This document shows, piece by piece, positions 34,133 to 41,992 of a stretch of 64,000 bases of DNA; the stretch's first letter is position 1; the number at the start of each line of letters is the position of its first letter. Source of the stretch: Lachnospiraceae bacterium (lineage in GTDB: Bacteria > Bacillota_A > Clostridia > Lachnospirales > Lachnospiraceae). The notes under the pieces are model-generated. The model did not search any database, was not told the DNA's origin, and saw only the letters and a program-made list of their open reading frames with translations. The position numbers and the translations under genes were made by a program. Where the stretch lies: assembly GCA_024683935.1 (NCBI GenBank), contig JAIKXV010000113.1, forward strand, positions 1 to 64,000, in the 5' to 3' direction.

Positions 34133-35301
34133 CTCTTCCCGCTTTCTATTGCACCGGCCGGTCTTTTCGGGGGCTTCGGGCCCTCAAATATATAAAATCT
34201 GGTCTGTATCATTCCGTTATAAATCTTTCTGTTTTTATCTGCTTTTCTGCCGACCGCTTTCTCGGCTTCATCATAGGAAGTTATCATATAAAGAGACCAG
34301 GTGTCCAGTCTCTTAAAAGCCTCTCCCAGATCGCGGTAAATGGGTTTCAGGGATTCACGGTCTTCAAGTCTCTCTCCGTAGGGCGGATTAGTTATCAGGA
34401 ACCCGTACTTTCCGGAATGGGAAAGCTCACGCACGCCCCTTTCCTGGAAATGTATGAGATCAGAGACCTCTGCAAGGGAAGCATTCTCCCTGGCTACCCT
34501 GATCACGTCAGGATCTATATCATATCCCTGCAGGTCACAGTCCACCCGGAGATCCTTTAACGACTCTGCCTCATCCACAGCCCTGTACCAGCTGTTCTTA
34601 TCCACTATATGTGACCAGGTTTCCGCGGTGAATTCCCGGTCAAGCCCCGGCGCTATATTAGCTGCGATCATTGCCGCTTCTATAAGGAAGGTACCGCTTC
34701 CGCAAAAGGGATCGACCAGTATCCTGTCCTTTTTCCAGGGCGTGAGCATAATGAGCGCGGCAGCCAGGTTCTCGGCAATGGGAGCCGCCCCCTGTTTCTT
34801 CCTGTAGCCTCTTTTATGCAGTGATACTCCTGTGGTATCCAGCCCCAGAGTCACATGATCCTTATTGATAAAGACCCTTAAGGGAAATTCATCCCCGTCC
34901 TCCGGGAAGGTTTTCATGCCGTATTTGCCGGACAGCCTGTCCACCATGGCTTTCTTAATTATGGACTGAATGTCTGAAGGGCTGAATAGCTTTGATTTTA
35001 CGGAAGCCGCCTTTTTCACCCAGAACTTTCCGTTTCTCGGGATATAATCTTCCAGAGAAAGCGCCTTCACCCCCTGATAAAGCTCTTCAAAGCTGCGGGC
35101 ATCAAATTCGCCGACGTTCAGAAGCACTCTCTCCGCCGTGCGTAAAAATATATTTGAACGGGCCACGGCATCTTTATTGCCCCTGAAGGTCACCCGTCCG
35201 TCGGTCACGGTTTCCGTCTCAAAACCAAGGCCGCTTATCTCTCTTTTTAATACGCTTTCCAGTCCGAAATGACAGGGAGCTGTCAGCCTGAATTCATCCA
35301 T
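34129..35301 (-). CDS. THUMP-domain 23S rRNA guanine methyltransferase (RlmL/YpsC-like)
   Basis: 390 residues. N-terminal FRLTAPCHFGLESVLKREIS and a THUMP RNA-binding domain (~60-160), then a class I methylase domain with LVDPFCGSGTFLIEAAM (S-adenosylmethionine loop) and catalytic NPPYGERL. By family this makes N2-methylguanosine in 23S rRNA (RlmL N-terminal half, Bacillus YpsC). No ribosome binding site precedes the ATG at 35299-35301, and the -10 box of a near-consensus promoter ends only 8 bases upstream, so the mRNA may be leaderless. Confidence 0.92.
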   Translation of the reverse strand: MDEFRLTAPCHFGLESVLKREISGLGFETETVTDGRVTFRGNKDAVARSNIFLRTAERVLLNVGEFDARSFEELYQGVKALSLEDYIPRNGKFWVKKAASVKSKLFSPSDIQSIIKKAMVDRLSGKYGMKTFPEDGDEFPLRVFINKDHVTLGLDTTGVSLHKRGYRKKQGAAPIAENLAAALIMLTPWKKDRILVDPFCGSGTFLIEAAMIAANIAPGLDREFTAETWSHIVDKNSWYRAVDEAESLKDLRVDCDLQGYDIDPDVIRVARENASLAEVSDLIHFQERGVRELSHSGKYGFLITNPPYGERLEDRESLKPIYRDLGEAFKRLDTWSLYMITSYDEAEKAVGRKADKNRKIYNGMIQTRFYIFEGPKPPKRPAGAIESGKR

Positions 35302-35308
35302 GGTGAAT

Positions 35309-35337
35309 ATTTTAATGAAACGTATCCTTTATGTCAA
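35309..35337 (-). promoter_or_regulatory. Promoter of the rlmL operon, apparently leaderless
   Basis: Minus-strand TTGACA (35332-35337), 17-base spacer, TAAAAT (35309-35314). Transcription should begin at or within a base or two of the ATG at 35301. Confidence 0.65.
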
Positions 35338-35394
35338 AATAAAAAGGAGCCCTCAAATATAACCTGCTTTGCCTATAAGGACTGTGCAAATATC

Positions 35395-35503
35395 CGCACA
35401 AAGTAAAACCCGGCGGAGGGAACCGCCGGGTTTTGAGGGGAGTATAAATATTTATAAAGGGGTTGTTATAAAGATCATTTACAAATTGTAAACTCTCTTT
35501 ACG
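35395..35503 (-). ncRNA. Candidate small RNA between two genes
   Basis: The 310-base gap between rlmL and the HAAS-type gene contains an independent promoter (35510-35538) and a strong terminator (35405-35434), defining a transcript of about 105 bases that encodes no credible protein. It includes the palindrome TTTACAATTTGTAAA, an unpaired C-rich segment ACAACCCC and a second TACTCCCCTC that is complementary to Shine-Dalgarno-type GAGGGG sequences. The rlmL gene has its own promoter downstream. Alternative: readthrough leader of the HAAS gene's 3' end. Confidence 0.45.
35405..35434 (-). terminator. Strong hairpin terminator
   Basis: AAAACCCGGCGG / CCGCCGGGTTTT, a perfect 12-bp stem with a six-base loop and a T-rich end on either strand. 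Ends the candidate small RNA or the HAAS-gene transcript. Confidence 0.85.
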
Positions 35504-35509
35504 AAAAGA

Positions 35510-35538
35510 ACTATATCACACCTTTTTTGATTTTGCAA
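35510..35538 (-). promoter_or_regulatory. Promoter of the candidate small RNA
   Basis: Minus-strand TTGCAA (35533-35538), 17-base spacer, TATAGT (35510-35515) in a very AT-rich stretch, which lowers specificity. Confidence 0.5.
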
Positions 35539-35611
35539 TACTTTTTTATAATTTTTCGTATTTTTTTCGTTGAATTTTCGTAACAAATTTTATTATACCC
35601 TAAAAAACAAT

Positions 35612-36088
35612 TTAGCCCCTCAGCGGATTTAATATCCACCATATGACTATGGCTACCAGTATGGCAGGCCAGAAGGCCAGTATAAAGGATCCCACCAGCC
35701 ATAATGCGAGGGTAAATATCGCAAAGAACACTATAAGTATGACGGCAATGACCAAAAGAGCCTTGGCTCCGCTTATCCTGGTATATTTCACGCGGTTTCC
35801 GTACACGTTCTCCCCGCTGCCGCTGTCATCACGCTGCCATTCACCGTTATCATCCTCATATACGGTGTTGACGCCTCTTTTATCATTGACATCTGCGGTA
35901 TCTATAATAGTCCGGGCTATCAGCCGGGGCTCCCCCAGCTCCTCCATTATCTCTTCTTCGCTTCTGCCCTTCCTCTTTTCCGTCTCAATATACTCTTCGT
36001 AATACCTGATATTATCGTTGACGGAGGACGGGCTGATGCTGCCGTTCAGTGCTTCTCTTAATTCATTTAAAAAAATTTCTGCTGTCAT
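35612..36088 (-). CDS. HAAS/DUF1700-like membrane protein
   Basis: About 158 residues. The N-terminal ~70 residues ([52 protein letters not shown]) are a HAAS-type helical domain found in membrane-associated regulators of Firmicutes. A charged linker follows, then two membrane segments ([20 protein letters not shown] and [19 protein letters not shown]). The start is uncertain: the ATG at 36086-36088 matches the family start but has no ribosome site; a GTG six codons upstream follows AAGGGAAG. Usually such proteins pair with a PadR regulator, which is not present here. Confidence 0.78.
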   Translation of the reverse strand: MTAEIFLNELREALNGSISPSSVNDNIRYYEEYIETEKRKGRSEEEIMEELGEPRLIARTIIDTADVNDKRGVNTVYEDDNGEWQRDDSGSGENVYGNRVKYTRISGAKALLVIAVILIVFFAIFTLALWLVGSFILAFWPAILVAIVIWWILNPLRG

Positions 36089-36121
36089 AGCAATATAATA
36101 GCACACTTTTCTTCCCTTAAC

Positions 36122-36249
36122 CGTTTTCGTAAATCTCTAAATTTTATACCTTTTTTTATAAAATATTTCTTGCATTATTCACAGATTCTGTATATAATCC
36201 TGTTAAAACTTGTGCATTTTTGCAGGCAGTTTCTTAAACGTTTTCGTAA
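36122..36249 (+). promoter_or_regulatory. Operator-like repeat pair flanking the cellobiose phosphorylase promoter
   Basis: CGTTTTCGTAA occurs at 36122-36132 and again at 36239-36249, one on each side of the promoter (36170-36198), 117 bases apart, in the same orientation. The CGNTTTCG-like core recalls LacI-family operators. Confidence 0.45.
36170..36198 (+). promoter_or_regulatory. Promoter of cellobiose phosphorylase
   Basis: TTGCAT (36170-36175), 17-base spacer, perfect TATAAT (36193-36198). The leader is about 75 bases. Confidence 0.8.
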
Positions 36250-36280
36250 CTGTCTCGATTTAGAAAGGAGATTCTCCCCA

Positions 36281-38713
36281 ATGAAGTACGGTTCATTTGA
36301 TGACAAGGCCCGTGAATACGTTATCACCACACCGAAGACCCCCCTCCCCTGGATCAATTATCTCGGAAACAAGGATTTCTTCAGCCTGCTTTCCAATACA
36401 TGCGGAGGTTATTCCTTTTATAAAGACGCCAAGCTCTTAAGGCTTACCCGCTACCGTTATAATTCCTCTCCGATTGATACCAACGGTAAATATTTCTATA
36501 TCAAGGACGGCGACGCCTTCTGGAATCCCGGATGGCAGCCTTCCAAAACTGAGCTGGATTCCTACGAATGCCGTCACGGCCTGGGATACAGCCGTTTCAC
36601 TTCCTCAAAGAATGATGTTAAGGTCTCTCTCCTTACCTTTGTTCCGATGAATGATACCTGCGAGCTGAACAGGATCGTTATTAAGAATGAAGGCAGTCAA
36701 AAAAAGACCCTCACTCTTTTCTCCTATGTGGAATTCTGTCTCTGGAATGCGATGGATGACATGACCAATTTCCAGAGAAATCTTTCCACAGGTGAAGTAG
36801 AGATCATCGGTTCAACCATATATCATAAAACCGAGTACAGAGAGCGCAGAAACCACTATGCAATATGGCATGTCAATACCGATATTGACGGCTTTGATAC
36901 CAGCAGGGATGATTTCCTCGGGGTTTATAACGGTCCCGACAGACCTGATGCAGTCATAAACGGACACTGCAGCGGTTCCGTAGCGAGCGGCTGGTATCCG
37001 GTCGGCGTGCATGAGATCGGCGTCACCCTGGAACCCGGAGAAGAAAAGTCCTTTATCTTTATCTTAGGATACTGCGAAAATCCCGATGATAAAAAGTGGG
37101 AAGCACAGGATGTGATAAATAAGGACCCCGCAAAGAAGCTGATCGAAAAGTATTCAAGCGATGAGAATGTCAACAAAGCAATAAAGGAGCTGAATGACTA
37201 CTGGAATTCCCTCCTCTCCCGCTATGAGGTTAAGAGCGGAAATGAACATGTAAACCGCATGGTCAATATCTGGAACCAGTATCAGTGCATGGTGACCTTC
37301 AATATGTCCCGCTCCGCTTCATATTACGAATCAGGTATCGGCCGTGGCATGGGCTTCCGCGATTCCTGTCAGGATCTGCTCGGCTTCGTACATCTGATCC
37401 CCGACAGAGCCAGAACCAGGATAATCGACATTGCCTCCACCCAGTTCCAGGACGGCAGTGCCTATCATCAGTATCAGCCCCTTACAAAGAAGGGCAATTC
37501 CGACATAGGCAGCGGCTTCAATGATGATCCCCTGTGGCTTATTGCCGGAACCAGCGCATATATCAGAGAGACCGGCGACCTTTCCATCCTTGAGGAAACG
37601 GTTCCCTACGACAATGATATGTCGGTTGCCACCTCTCTCTTTGAACATCTGAAACGCTCTTTTGACTATATCGTGAACCATAAAGGTCCCCACGGTCTGC
37701 CCCTTATCGGACGGGCTGACTGGAATGACTGCCTGAACCTGAACTGCTTCTCAGAACATCCCGGAGAATCCTTCCAGACCTTCGGTCCCTCAGAAGGCCC
37801 CGTGGCGGAATCTGTTTTCATTGCGGGAATGTTTGTGAAATACGGCCGTGAATACGCTGATCTCTGTGCCATTACCGGAAGGACCGATGAAGAGAAGCGG
37901 GCTCTTTCCGAAGTGGAAAGCATGGAGAAGACCATTCTCACCGCCGGATGGGACGGCGAATGGTTCGTCCGGGCTTATGACGCCCATGGCAACAAGGTCG
38001 GCAGCAATGAATGTGAAGAGGGAAAAATCTATATCGAACCCCAGGGGTTCTGCGTACTTGCCGGTATCGGAAAAGACAGCGGGGAGGCTGCAAAGGCTCT
38101 TTCCTCTGTGGAAAAATATTTAGACAGCAAATACGGCATAATGATCCTTCAGCCGGCCTATACGAAGTATCATCTGGAGCTCGGGGAGATTTCCTCCTAT
38201 CCCCCCGGGTACAAGGAAAATGCCGGTATTTTCTGCCACAACAATCCCTGGGTATCAATAGCTGAGACTGTTCTGGGTCATGGAGACAGGGCTTTCGAGA
38301 TCTATAAAAAGACCTGTCCTTCATACCTGGAGGATATCAGTGAGATCCACAGAACGGAGCCCTACGTATATTCACAGATGGTGGCCGGAAAGGATGCAAA
38401 GTTCTTCGGTCAGGGCAAAAACAGCTGGCTCACCGGAACGGCAGCATGGACATTCACGGATATTTCCCAGTATATACTGGGTGTTTACCCCACGCTCAAG
38501 GGTCTTTCGATAGATCCCTGCGTCCCCTCAGGATTCGGCGACTTCACGATACACAGAGAATACAGGAATGCATCATATGATATAGAGGTTCATGTTAACG
38601 GTTCACAGAAGGGAGTTAAGAAGCTCACTGTCAACGGAAAAGTGATCGGGGGCAGCACGGTTATTCCCTATGATGAGAACATGAAGAAGTATGATGTGGT
38701 TGTGGAGATGTAG
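36281..38713 (+). CDS. cbp: Cellobiose phosphorylase (glycoside hydrolase family 94)
   Basis: Splits cytoplasmic cellobiose with phosphate into glucose 1-phosphate and glucose, saving ATP during cellulose or beta-glucan use. 810 residues from the ATG 36281 with AGAAAGGAG upstream; the 37 upstream codons of the longest frame cover the promoter and are not coding. N-terminal [20 protein letters not shown] and WINYLGN, beta-sandwich, then the catalytic alpha-barrel with [18 protein letters not shown] and DWNDCLNLN, whose Asp is the general acid. Length fits cellobiose rather than cellodextrin or chitobiose phosphorylases. No cognate transporter in the window. Confidence 0.94.
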   Translation: MKYGSFDDKAREYVITTPKTPLPWINYLGNKDFFSLLSNTCGGYSFYKDAKLLRLTRYRYNSSPIDTNGKYFYIKDGDAFWNPGWQPSKTELDSYECRHGLGYSRFTSSKNDVKVSLLTFVPMNDTCELNRIVIKNEGSQKKTLTLFSYVEFCLWNAMDDMTNFQRNLSTGEVEIIGSTIYHKTEYRERRNHYAIWHVNTDIDGFDTSRDDFLGVYNGPDRPDAVINGHCSGSVASGWYPVGVHEIGVTLEPGEEKSFIFILGYCENPDDKKWEAQDVINKDPAKKLIEKYSSDENVNKAIKELNDYWNSLLSRYEVKSGNEHVNRMVNIWNQYQCMVTFNMSRSASYYESGIGRGMGFRDSCQDLLGFVHLIPDRARTRIIDIASTQFQDGSAYHQYQPLTKKGNSDIGSGFNDDPLWLIAGTSAYIRETGDLSILEETVPYDNDMSVATSLFEHLKRSFDYIVNHKGPHGLPLIGRADWNDCLNLNCFSEHPGESFQTFGPSEGPVAESVFIAGMFVKYGREYADLCAITGRTDEEKRALSEVESMEKTILTAGWDGEWFVRAYDAHGNKVGSNECEEGKIYIEPQGFCVLAGIGKDSGEAAKALSSVEKYLDSKYGIMILQPAYTKYHLELGEISSYPPGYKENAGIFCHNNPWVSIAETVLGHGDRAFEIYKKTCPSYLEDISEIHRTEPYVYSQMVAGKDAKFFGQGKNSWLTGTAAWTFTDISQYILGVYPTLKGLSIDPCVPSGFGDFTIHREYRNASYDIEVHVNGSQKGVKKLTVNGKVIGGSTVIPYDENMKKYDVVVEM

Positions 38714-38750
38714 TATGTCGTAGATCTTTCAGATCTTCGGCAAGGCGGCG

Positions 38751-38774
38751 TTCAATTTGCGGCAGCAAATTGAA
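38751..38774. other. Hairpin between convergent genes
   Basis: Perfect 10-bp stem TTCAATTTGC / GCAAATTGAA with loop GGCA, between the ends of the phosphorylase and the GLUG protein gene. No T-tract on either side, so termination here is uncertain; a smaller AGATCT...AGATCT hairpin lies at 38732-38746. Confidence 0.55.
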
Positions 38775-38809
38775 TGCTGGTTATTCCAGGAAAGTAATCC
38801 TTAACAGGA

Positions 38810-41800
38810 TCAGCGTTTGCTGCGAAGAATTCTTCGAAGGGCGCGGTGGCAGCGTCCCGTCCGTATAAACCGAATCGCGAGCAGTAACAGGATAACACCG
38901 CCGACAACGACAAAAAATGCGATCTGCCTGGGATCGAGATTGCCTTTTAATATATAGAAGCTTCCCCCTTCATTTTCCCTGGGACAGGTGAAAATCATAT
39001 ATCTTCCGTCACGCACGGTATTAAGTATCTCGAAGCTGCCGTCCTTATTCATGAGGGCGGCAGTATCTTTTTTATCGTAATCATCGGCAAGGAGTCTGAT
39101 CTTTGCTTCCTTGTCTCCCAGCGGATAGTCTGTAACTATCCTGAAATCATATTTAGCAAGTACACTCTCGTAGCCCTCCGGCAGGGTATACCCTTTACCG
39201 GTAATATCTTCTTTTTCATAGTTCACGGAGGTATCTTCATGAAAACATCCCGTGATCAGAAGGACAGGGAAATGTTCACCGGAAGCCACGGTCGTAACAT
39301 AGGAAATATAGACGGCATTTACCACCGTATTCTGCCTGACATCGGACAGATCCTTATCCTCCCACGCGCCAAACATTTCATCATCCTCGGGAAGCTCGGG
39401 ATACTCTTCCGGCTGGACCGAGCCGCCATAGGGAACCAGTATTGTCTTTAATGTTTCTCCCCGGGACACGAAGGTCACCGTCATCTTGCTGCTTTCTGCC
39501 GGTACTCCGGGAAGGCGTATGAATTCTTCAAAGGAAACCGCCTTTGCTTCATCATCGAAGGTGAGTCCGTTTATAGCCCCGACGGAATCACTCACAAAAT
39601 AATTTCCGGATACTGTCTTTTCCGTCAGATCCGTATCTCCGGCTATGGCTCCGAACTTCTCCTCTACTCCCTCCTGAATGCTTACAAGAGCTTTATTATC
39701 CACCAGGCCCGTGCCGTATCCCGCTATTCCGCCTACGTAACGGTTTCCGGAAACCTGCCCCATGGAAAAAGAATCCCGGATCATATATCCGCTCTTCCCC
39801 GCTATTCCTCCGGCATAATCCCCCTTTTCCGTCTCCACGGCACCGAAATTACAGGAAGCAACAACCGCACCGATATCCATGTTTCCGGCTATTCCTCCGG
39901 CATATTCATTCTTAACGATTACATTTCCGCTGTTTCTGCATCCGTTTATCACGGCTCTCTTCGTCTTTGTGCGGTTCATGCTGTAATCGCCTTCTTTATC
40001 CACGGAAAAGTCGGACTGCAGATCAAAGTCCGTATCCACCATTCCGGCTATACCGCCTCCGTTGATATCAGTCATTATGCGGCCTGTATTTTCGCAGCTG
40101 GTGATCCTTCCCTTCGCCGGAGTACTATCGGAATCATCGGAAATATCATCAAAGATATCATCCAGATCCTTTGTATTCTTAAGCCTTGTCAGCTCTTCAC
40201 GCACTTCACCCATGCCGTCATTAATATCCACGCTGAGCCTGGAAAGGGATGTGGTTATCCCGTCCATCTTCTTACGGACGACGCCGTCCGCATTTTTCAG
40301 GGCATCGCTTAAGATATCCATACACTCGGCTATCGTATCTATCTGATTCGTTATATCATCATCCGTACTGCGGAGATCCGTCTTGTAGCTGTCGTAGGCG
40401 CTCCTGAGGAAATCGTCCAGGGAATTGGTCTCATCCCTGAGCTTATTTGAGGCTTTCCGGGCTTCGTTGTATTCCTTTCCTGCACCCTGGGTGATCTCCA
40501 GCAGAGTATCGGACTGCTTGTCAATGTCTTTATTGATAGTCCGCAGCTTTGATATGTAAGCACTTATATCAACAGCCACTCCGCTTGAAGCCGCTTTTTC
40601 CGCAGCGTGCATCAGATTGTCTAGATCATCAAAGTCGCTCCTCATGGCTTTAATGGCTTCATTTGCCTTTTTATTCTTTATATTGATGTCCAGATCATTG
40701 ATGATATCCCTGATGGAATTGGTATGACTCCTAAGATCCGCCTCCATTACATCATCTTTTCCGCGGTAATAATCCTTATAGCCATGAATGGAACCACGGA
40801 GATCGTCTGCACGGCTCCTGATACCATCTATCTTTTCCTGGATATTATCATCCTCTGTCTTGAATTCACTCTGCAGGGCCGTGATCAGATCCACCAGGAC
40901 ATCTGCTTCCTTATCTGCCTTCCCCAGGGAGTCTTCCTCAAATTCATCCTGCACAAAGGGTTCAAACTGGCCAACAATACCGCCGGTGGTTTTTCTGCCG
41001 TATATATTTCCGCTGTTTACACAATTGTCAATGATACCCCTGTCATAACCGCATATGCCGCCGGACTTGTATCCAAGATGCTCATATCCCACGATCCCGG
41101 AATTCTTGCAGTTTTTGATCTCTCCCGCATTTACCCCGGCAACGCCGCCGGTATAGTTTACTTCCTGATCATTGCTCAGAGCATCGGTAAGATCGTTATA
41201 CAGCAGCTCTATGCTGTCCGGAATAGCTTTATCCAGATTTCTGTTTTCTCCGGTATCGCCTTCTTCTCCGGTCTCTATCAGCCGCTCATCCTCGGCTTTT
41301 GTCCTGTTATCGTCTATTTCCCAGGCAGTGTACCTGTCTGAATTTATATCTCCGTTATTTTCACAGGATTCCACGGAACCTTCATTAAATCCCGCTATTC
41401 CCCCGGTACGTCTCATACCGTGAATGAAAGCCTTATTTACACAGCCGGCGATGAGGCCGGTTTCCGTATTCCGTCCCGCAATGCCTCCGACCGCTTCCAT
41501 ACCGAGGATATGACCCTTTACCATGCAGTTCCTGATGACGCCCTGATTTATCCCGGCGATGCCTCCGATATTATTCATGTCGCCTCTCGGCTGCATCTCC
41601 GTTTCAACCGTGAGATCCTTTACCTCTGCCCCTTCCAAAATGGCGCGGAACAGACCTCCTCCGGAAATATTGCCCTCAAAGGAAAAGCCTCTTATTACGT
41701 GTCCTCCCCCGTCAAAGCTTCCGGAAAATACCTGTATAGGCTGGAATTTTACACCATTAAGATCCAGGTCCTTTGTGAGATAAAAGCTCTTTCCCGCCGT

Positions 41801-41992
41801 GTAAGTTCCGTCCCCGGCTTTTTCCGACAGACGGATCAGATCCTCATTGCTTGTTATCTCTATCCTGCCACTGGTTCCCGCAGCAAAAATAAACTCCTCT
41901 CCGACCTTAAAAAACAGGCTTTCAAAGAGGAACAGCAGGATCAGAAGCCGTGAGGCGTGTCTATACAGTTTTTGAACTCTGCTATGACTCAT
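38810..41992 (-). CDS. GLUG-repeat surface protein B, membrane anchored
   Basis: About 1060 residues from the ATG 41990-41992. The longer frame adds a false Lys/Arg-rich start read out of frame through the tandem repeat of the upstream gene. Signal or anchor segment LLILLFLFESLFF, then GLUG-type beta-solenoid repeats (NIGGIAGINQGVIRNC, AVGGIAGRN, RTGGIAGFNEGSVESC), a ~250-residue helical insert rich in Asp/Lys coiled-coil, a second GLUG block (NGGGIAGMV, YAGGIAGNMDIGAVVASC, YVGGIAGYG), a Bacterial_Ig-like tail, and a C-terminal membrane segment (FFVVVGGVILLLLAI) with an Arg-rich cytoplasmic end. Paralogue of the protein at 44578-47847; overlaps the RND gene by 11 bases. Confidence 0.9.
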   Translation of the reverse strand: MSHSRVQKLYRHASRLLILLFLFESLFFKVGEEFIFAAGTSGRIEITSNEDLIRLSEKAGDGTYTAGKSFYLTKDLDLNGVKFQPIQVFSGSFDGGGHVIRGFSFEGNISGGGLFRAILEGAEVKDLTVETEMQPRGDMNNIGGIAGINQGVIRNCMVKGHILGMEAVGGIAGRNTETGLIAGCVNKAFIHGMRRTGGIAGFNEGSVESCENNGDINSDRYTAWEIDDNRTKAEDERLIETGEEGDTGENRNLDKAIPDSIELLYNDLTDALSNDQEVNYTGGVAGVNAGEIKNCKNSGIVGYEHLGYKSGGICGYDRGIIDNCVNSGNIYGRKTTGGIVGQFEPFVQDEFEEDSLGKADKEADVLVDLITALQSEFKTEDDNIQEKIDGIRSRADDLRGSIHGYKDYYRGKDDVMEADLRSHTNSIRDIINDLDINIKNKKANEAIKAMRSDFDDLDNLMHAAEKAASSGVAVDISAYISKLRTINKDIDKQSDTLLEITQGAGKEYNEARKASNKLRDETNSLDDFLRSAYDSYKTDLRSTDDDITNQIDTIAECMDILSDALKNADGVVRKKMDGITTSLSRLSVDINDGMGEVREELTRLKNTKDLDDIFDDISDDSDSTPAKGRITSCENTGRIMTDINGGGIAGMVDTDFDLQSDFSVDKEGDYSMNRTKTKRAVINGCRNSGNVIVKNEYAGGIAGNMDIGAVVASCNFGAVETEKGDYAGGIAGKSGYMIRDSFSMGQVSGNRYVGGIAGYGTGLVDNKALVSIQEGVEEKFGAIAGDTDLTEKTVSGNYFVSDSVGAINGLTFDDEAKAVSFEEFIRLPGVPAESSKMTVTFVSRGETLKTILVPYGGSVQPEEYPELPEDDEMFGAWEDKDLSDVRQNTVVNAVYISYVTTVASGEHFPVLLITGCFHEDTSVNYEKEDITGKGYTLPEGYESVLAKYDFRIVTDYPLGDKEAKIRLLADDYDKKDTAALMNKDGSFEILNTVRDGRYMIFTCPRENEGGSFYILKGNLDPRQIAFFVVVGGVILLLLAIRFIRTGRCHRALRRILRSKR

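Noticed and set aside
36170..36280. 37-codon upstream extension of cellobiose phosphorylase
   Set aside because: Covers the promoter and leader; MKYGSFDD is the known family start with AGAAAGGAG before it.
38714..38750. Possible further copy of the dispersed repeat (TAGATCTTTCAGATCTTCGG)
   Set aside because: Only a short match to the left half and no CAGGATGACA end.
38751..38774. Hairpin after cellobiose phosphorylase as a confident terminator
   Set aside because: Stem is perfect but no T-run follows on either strand, so it is listed only as a hairpin.
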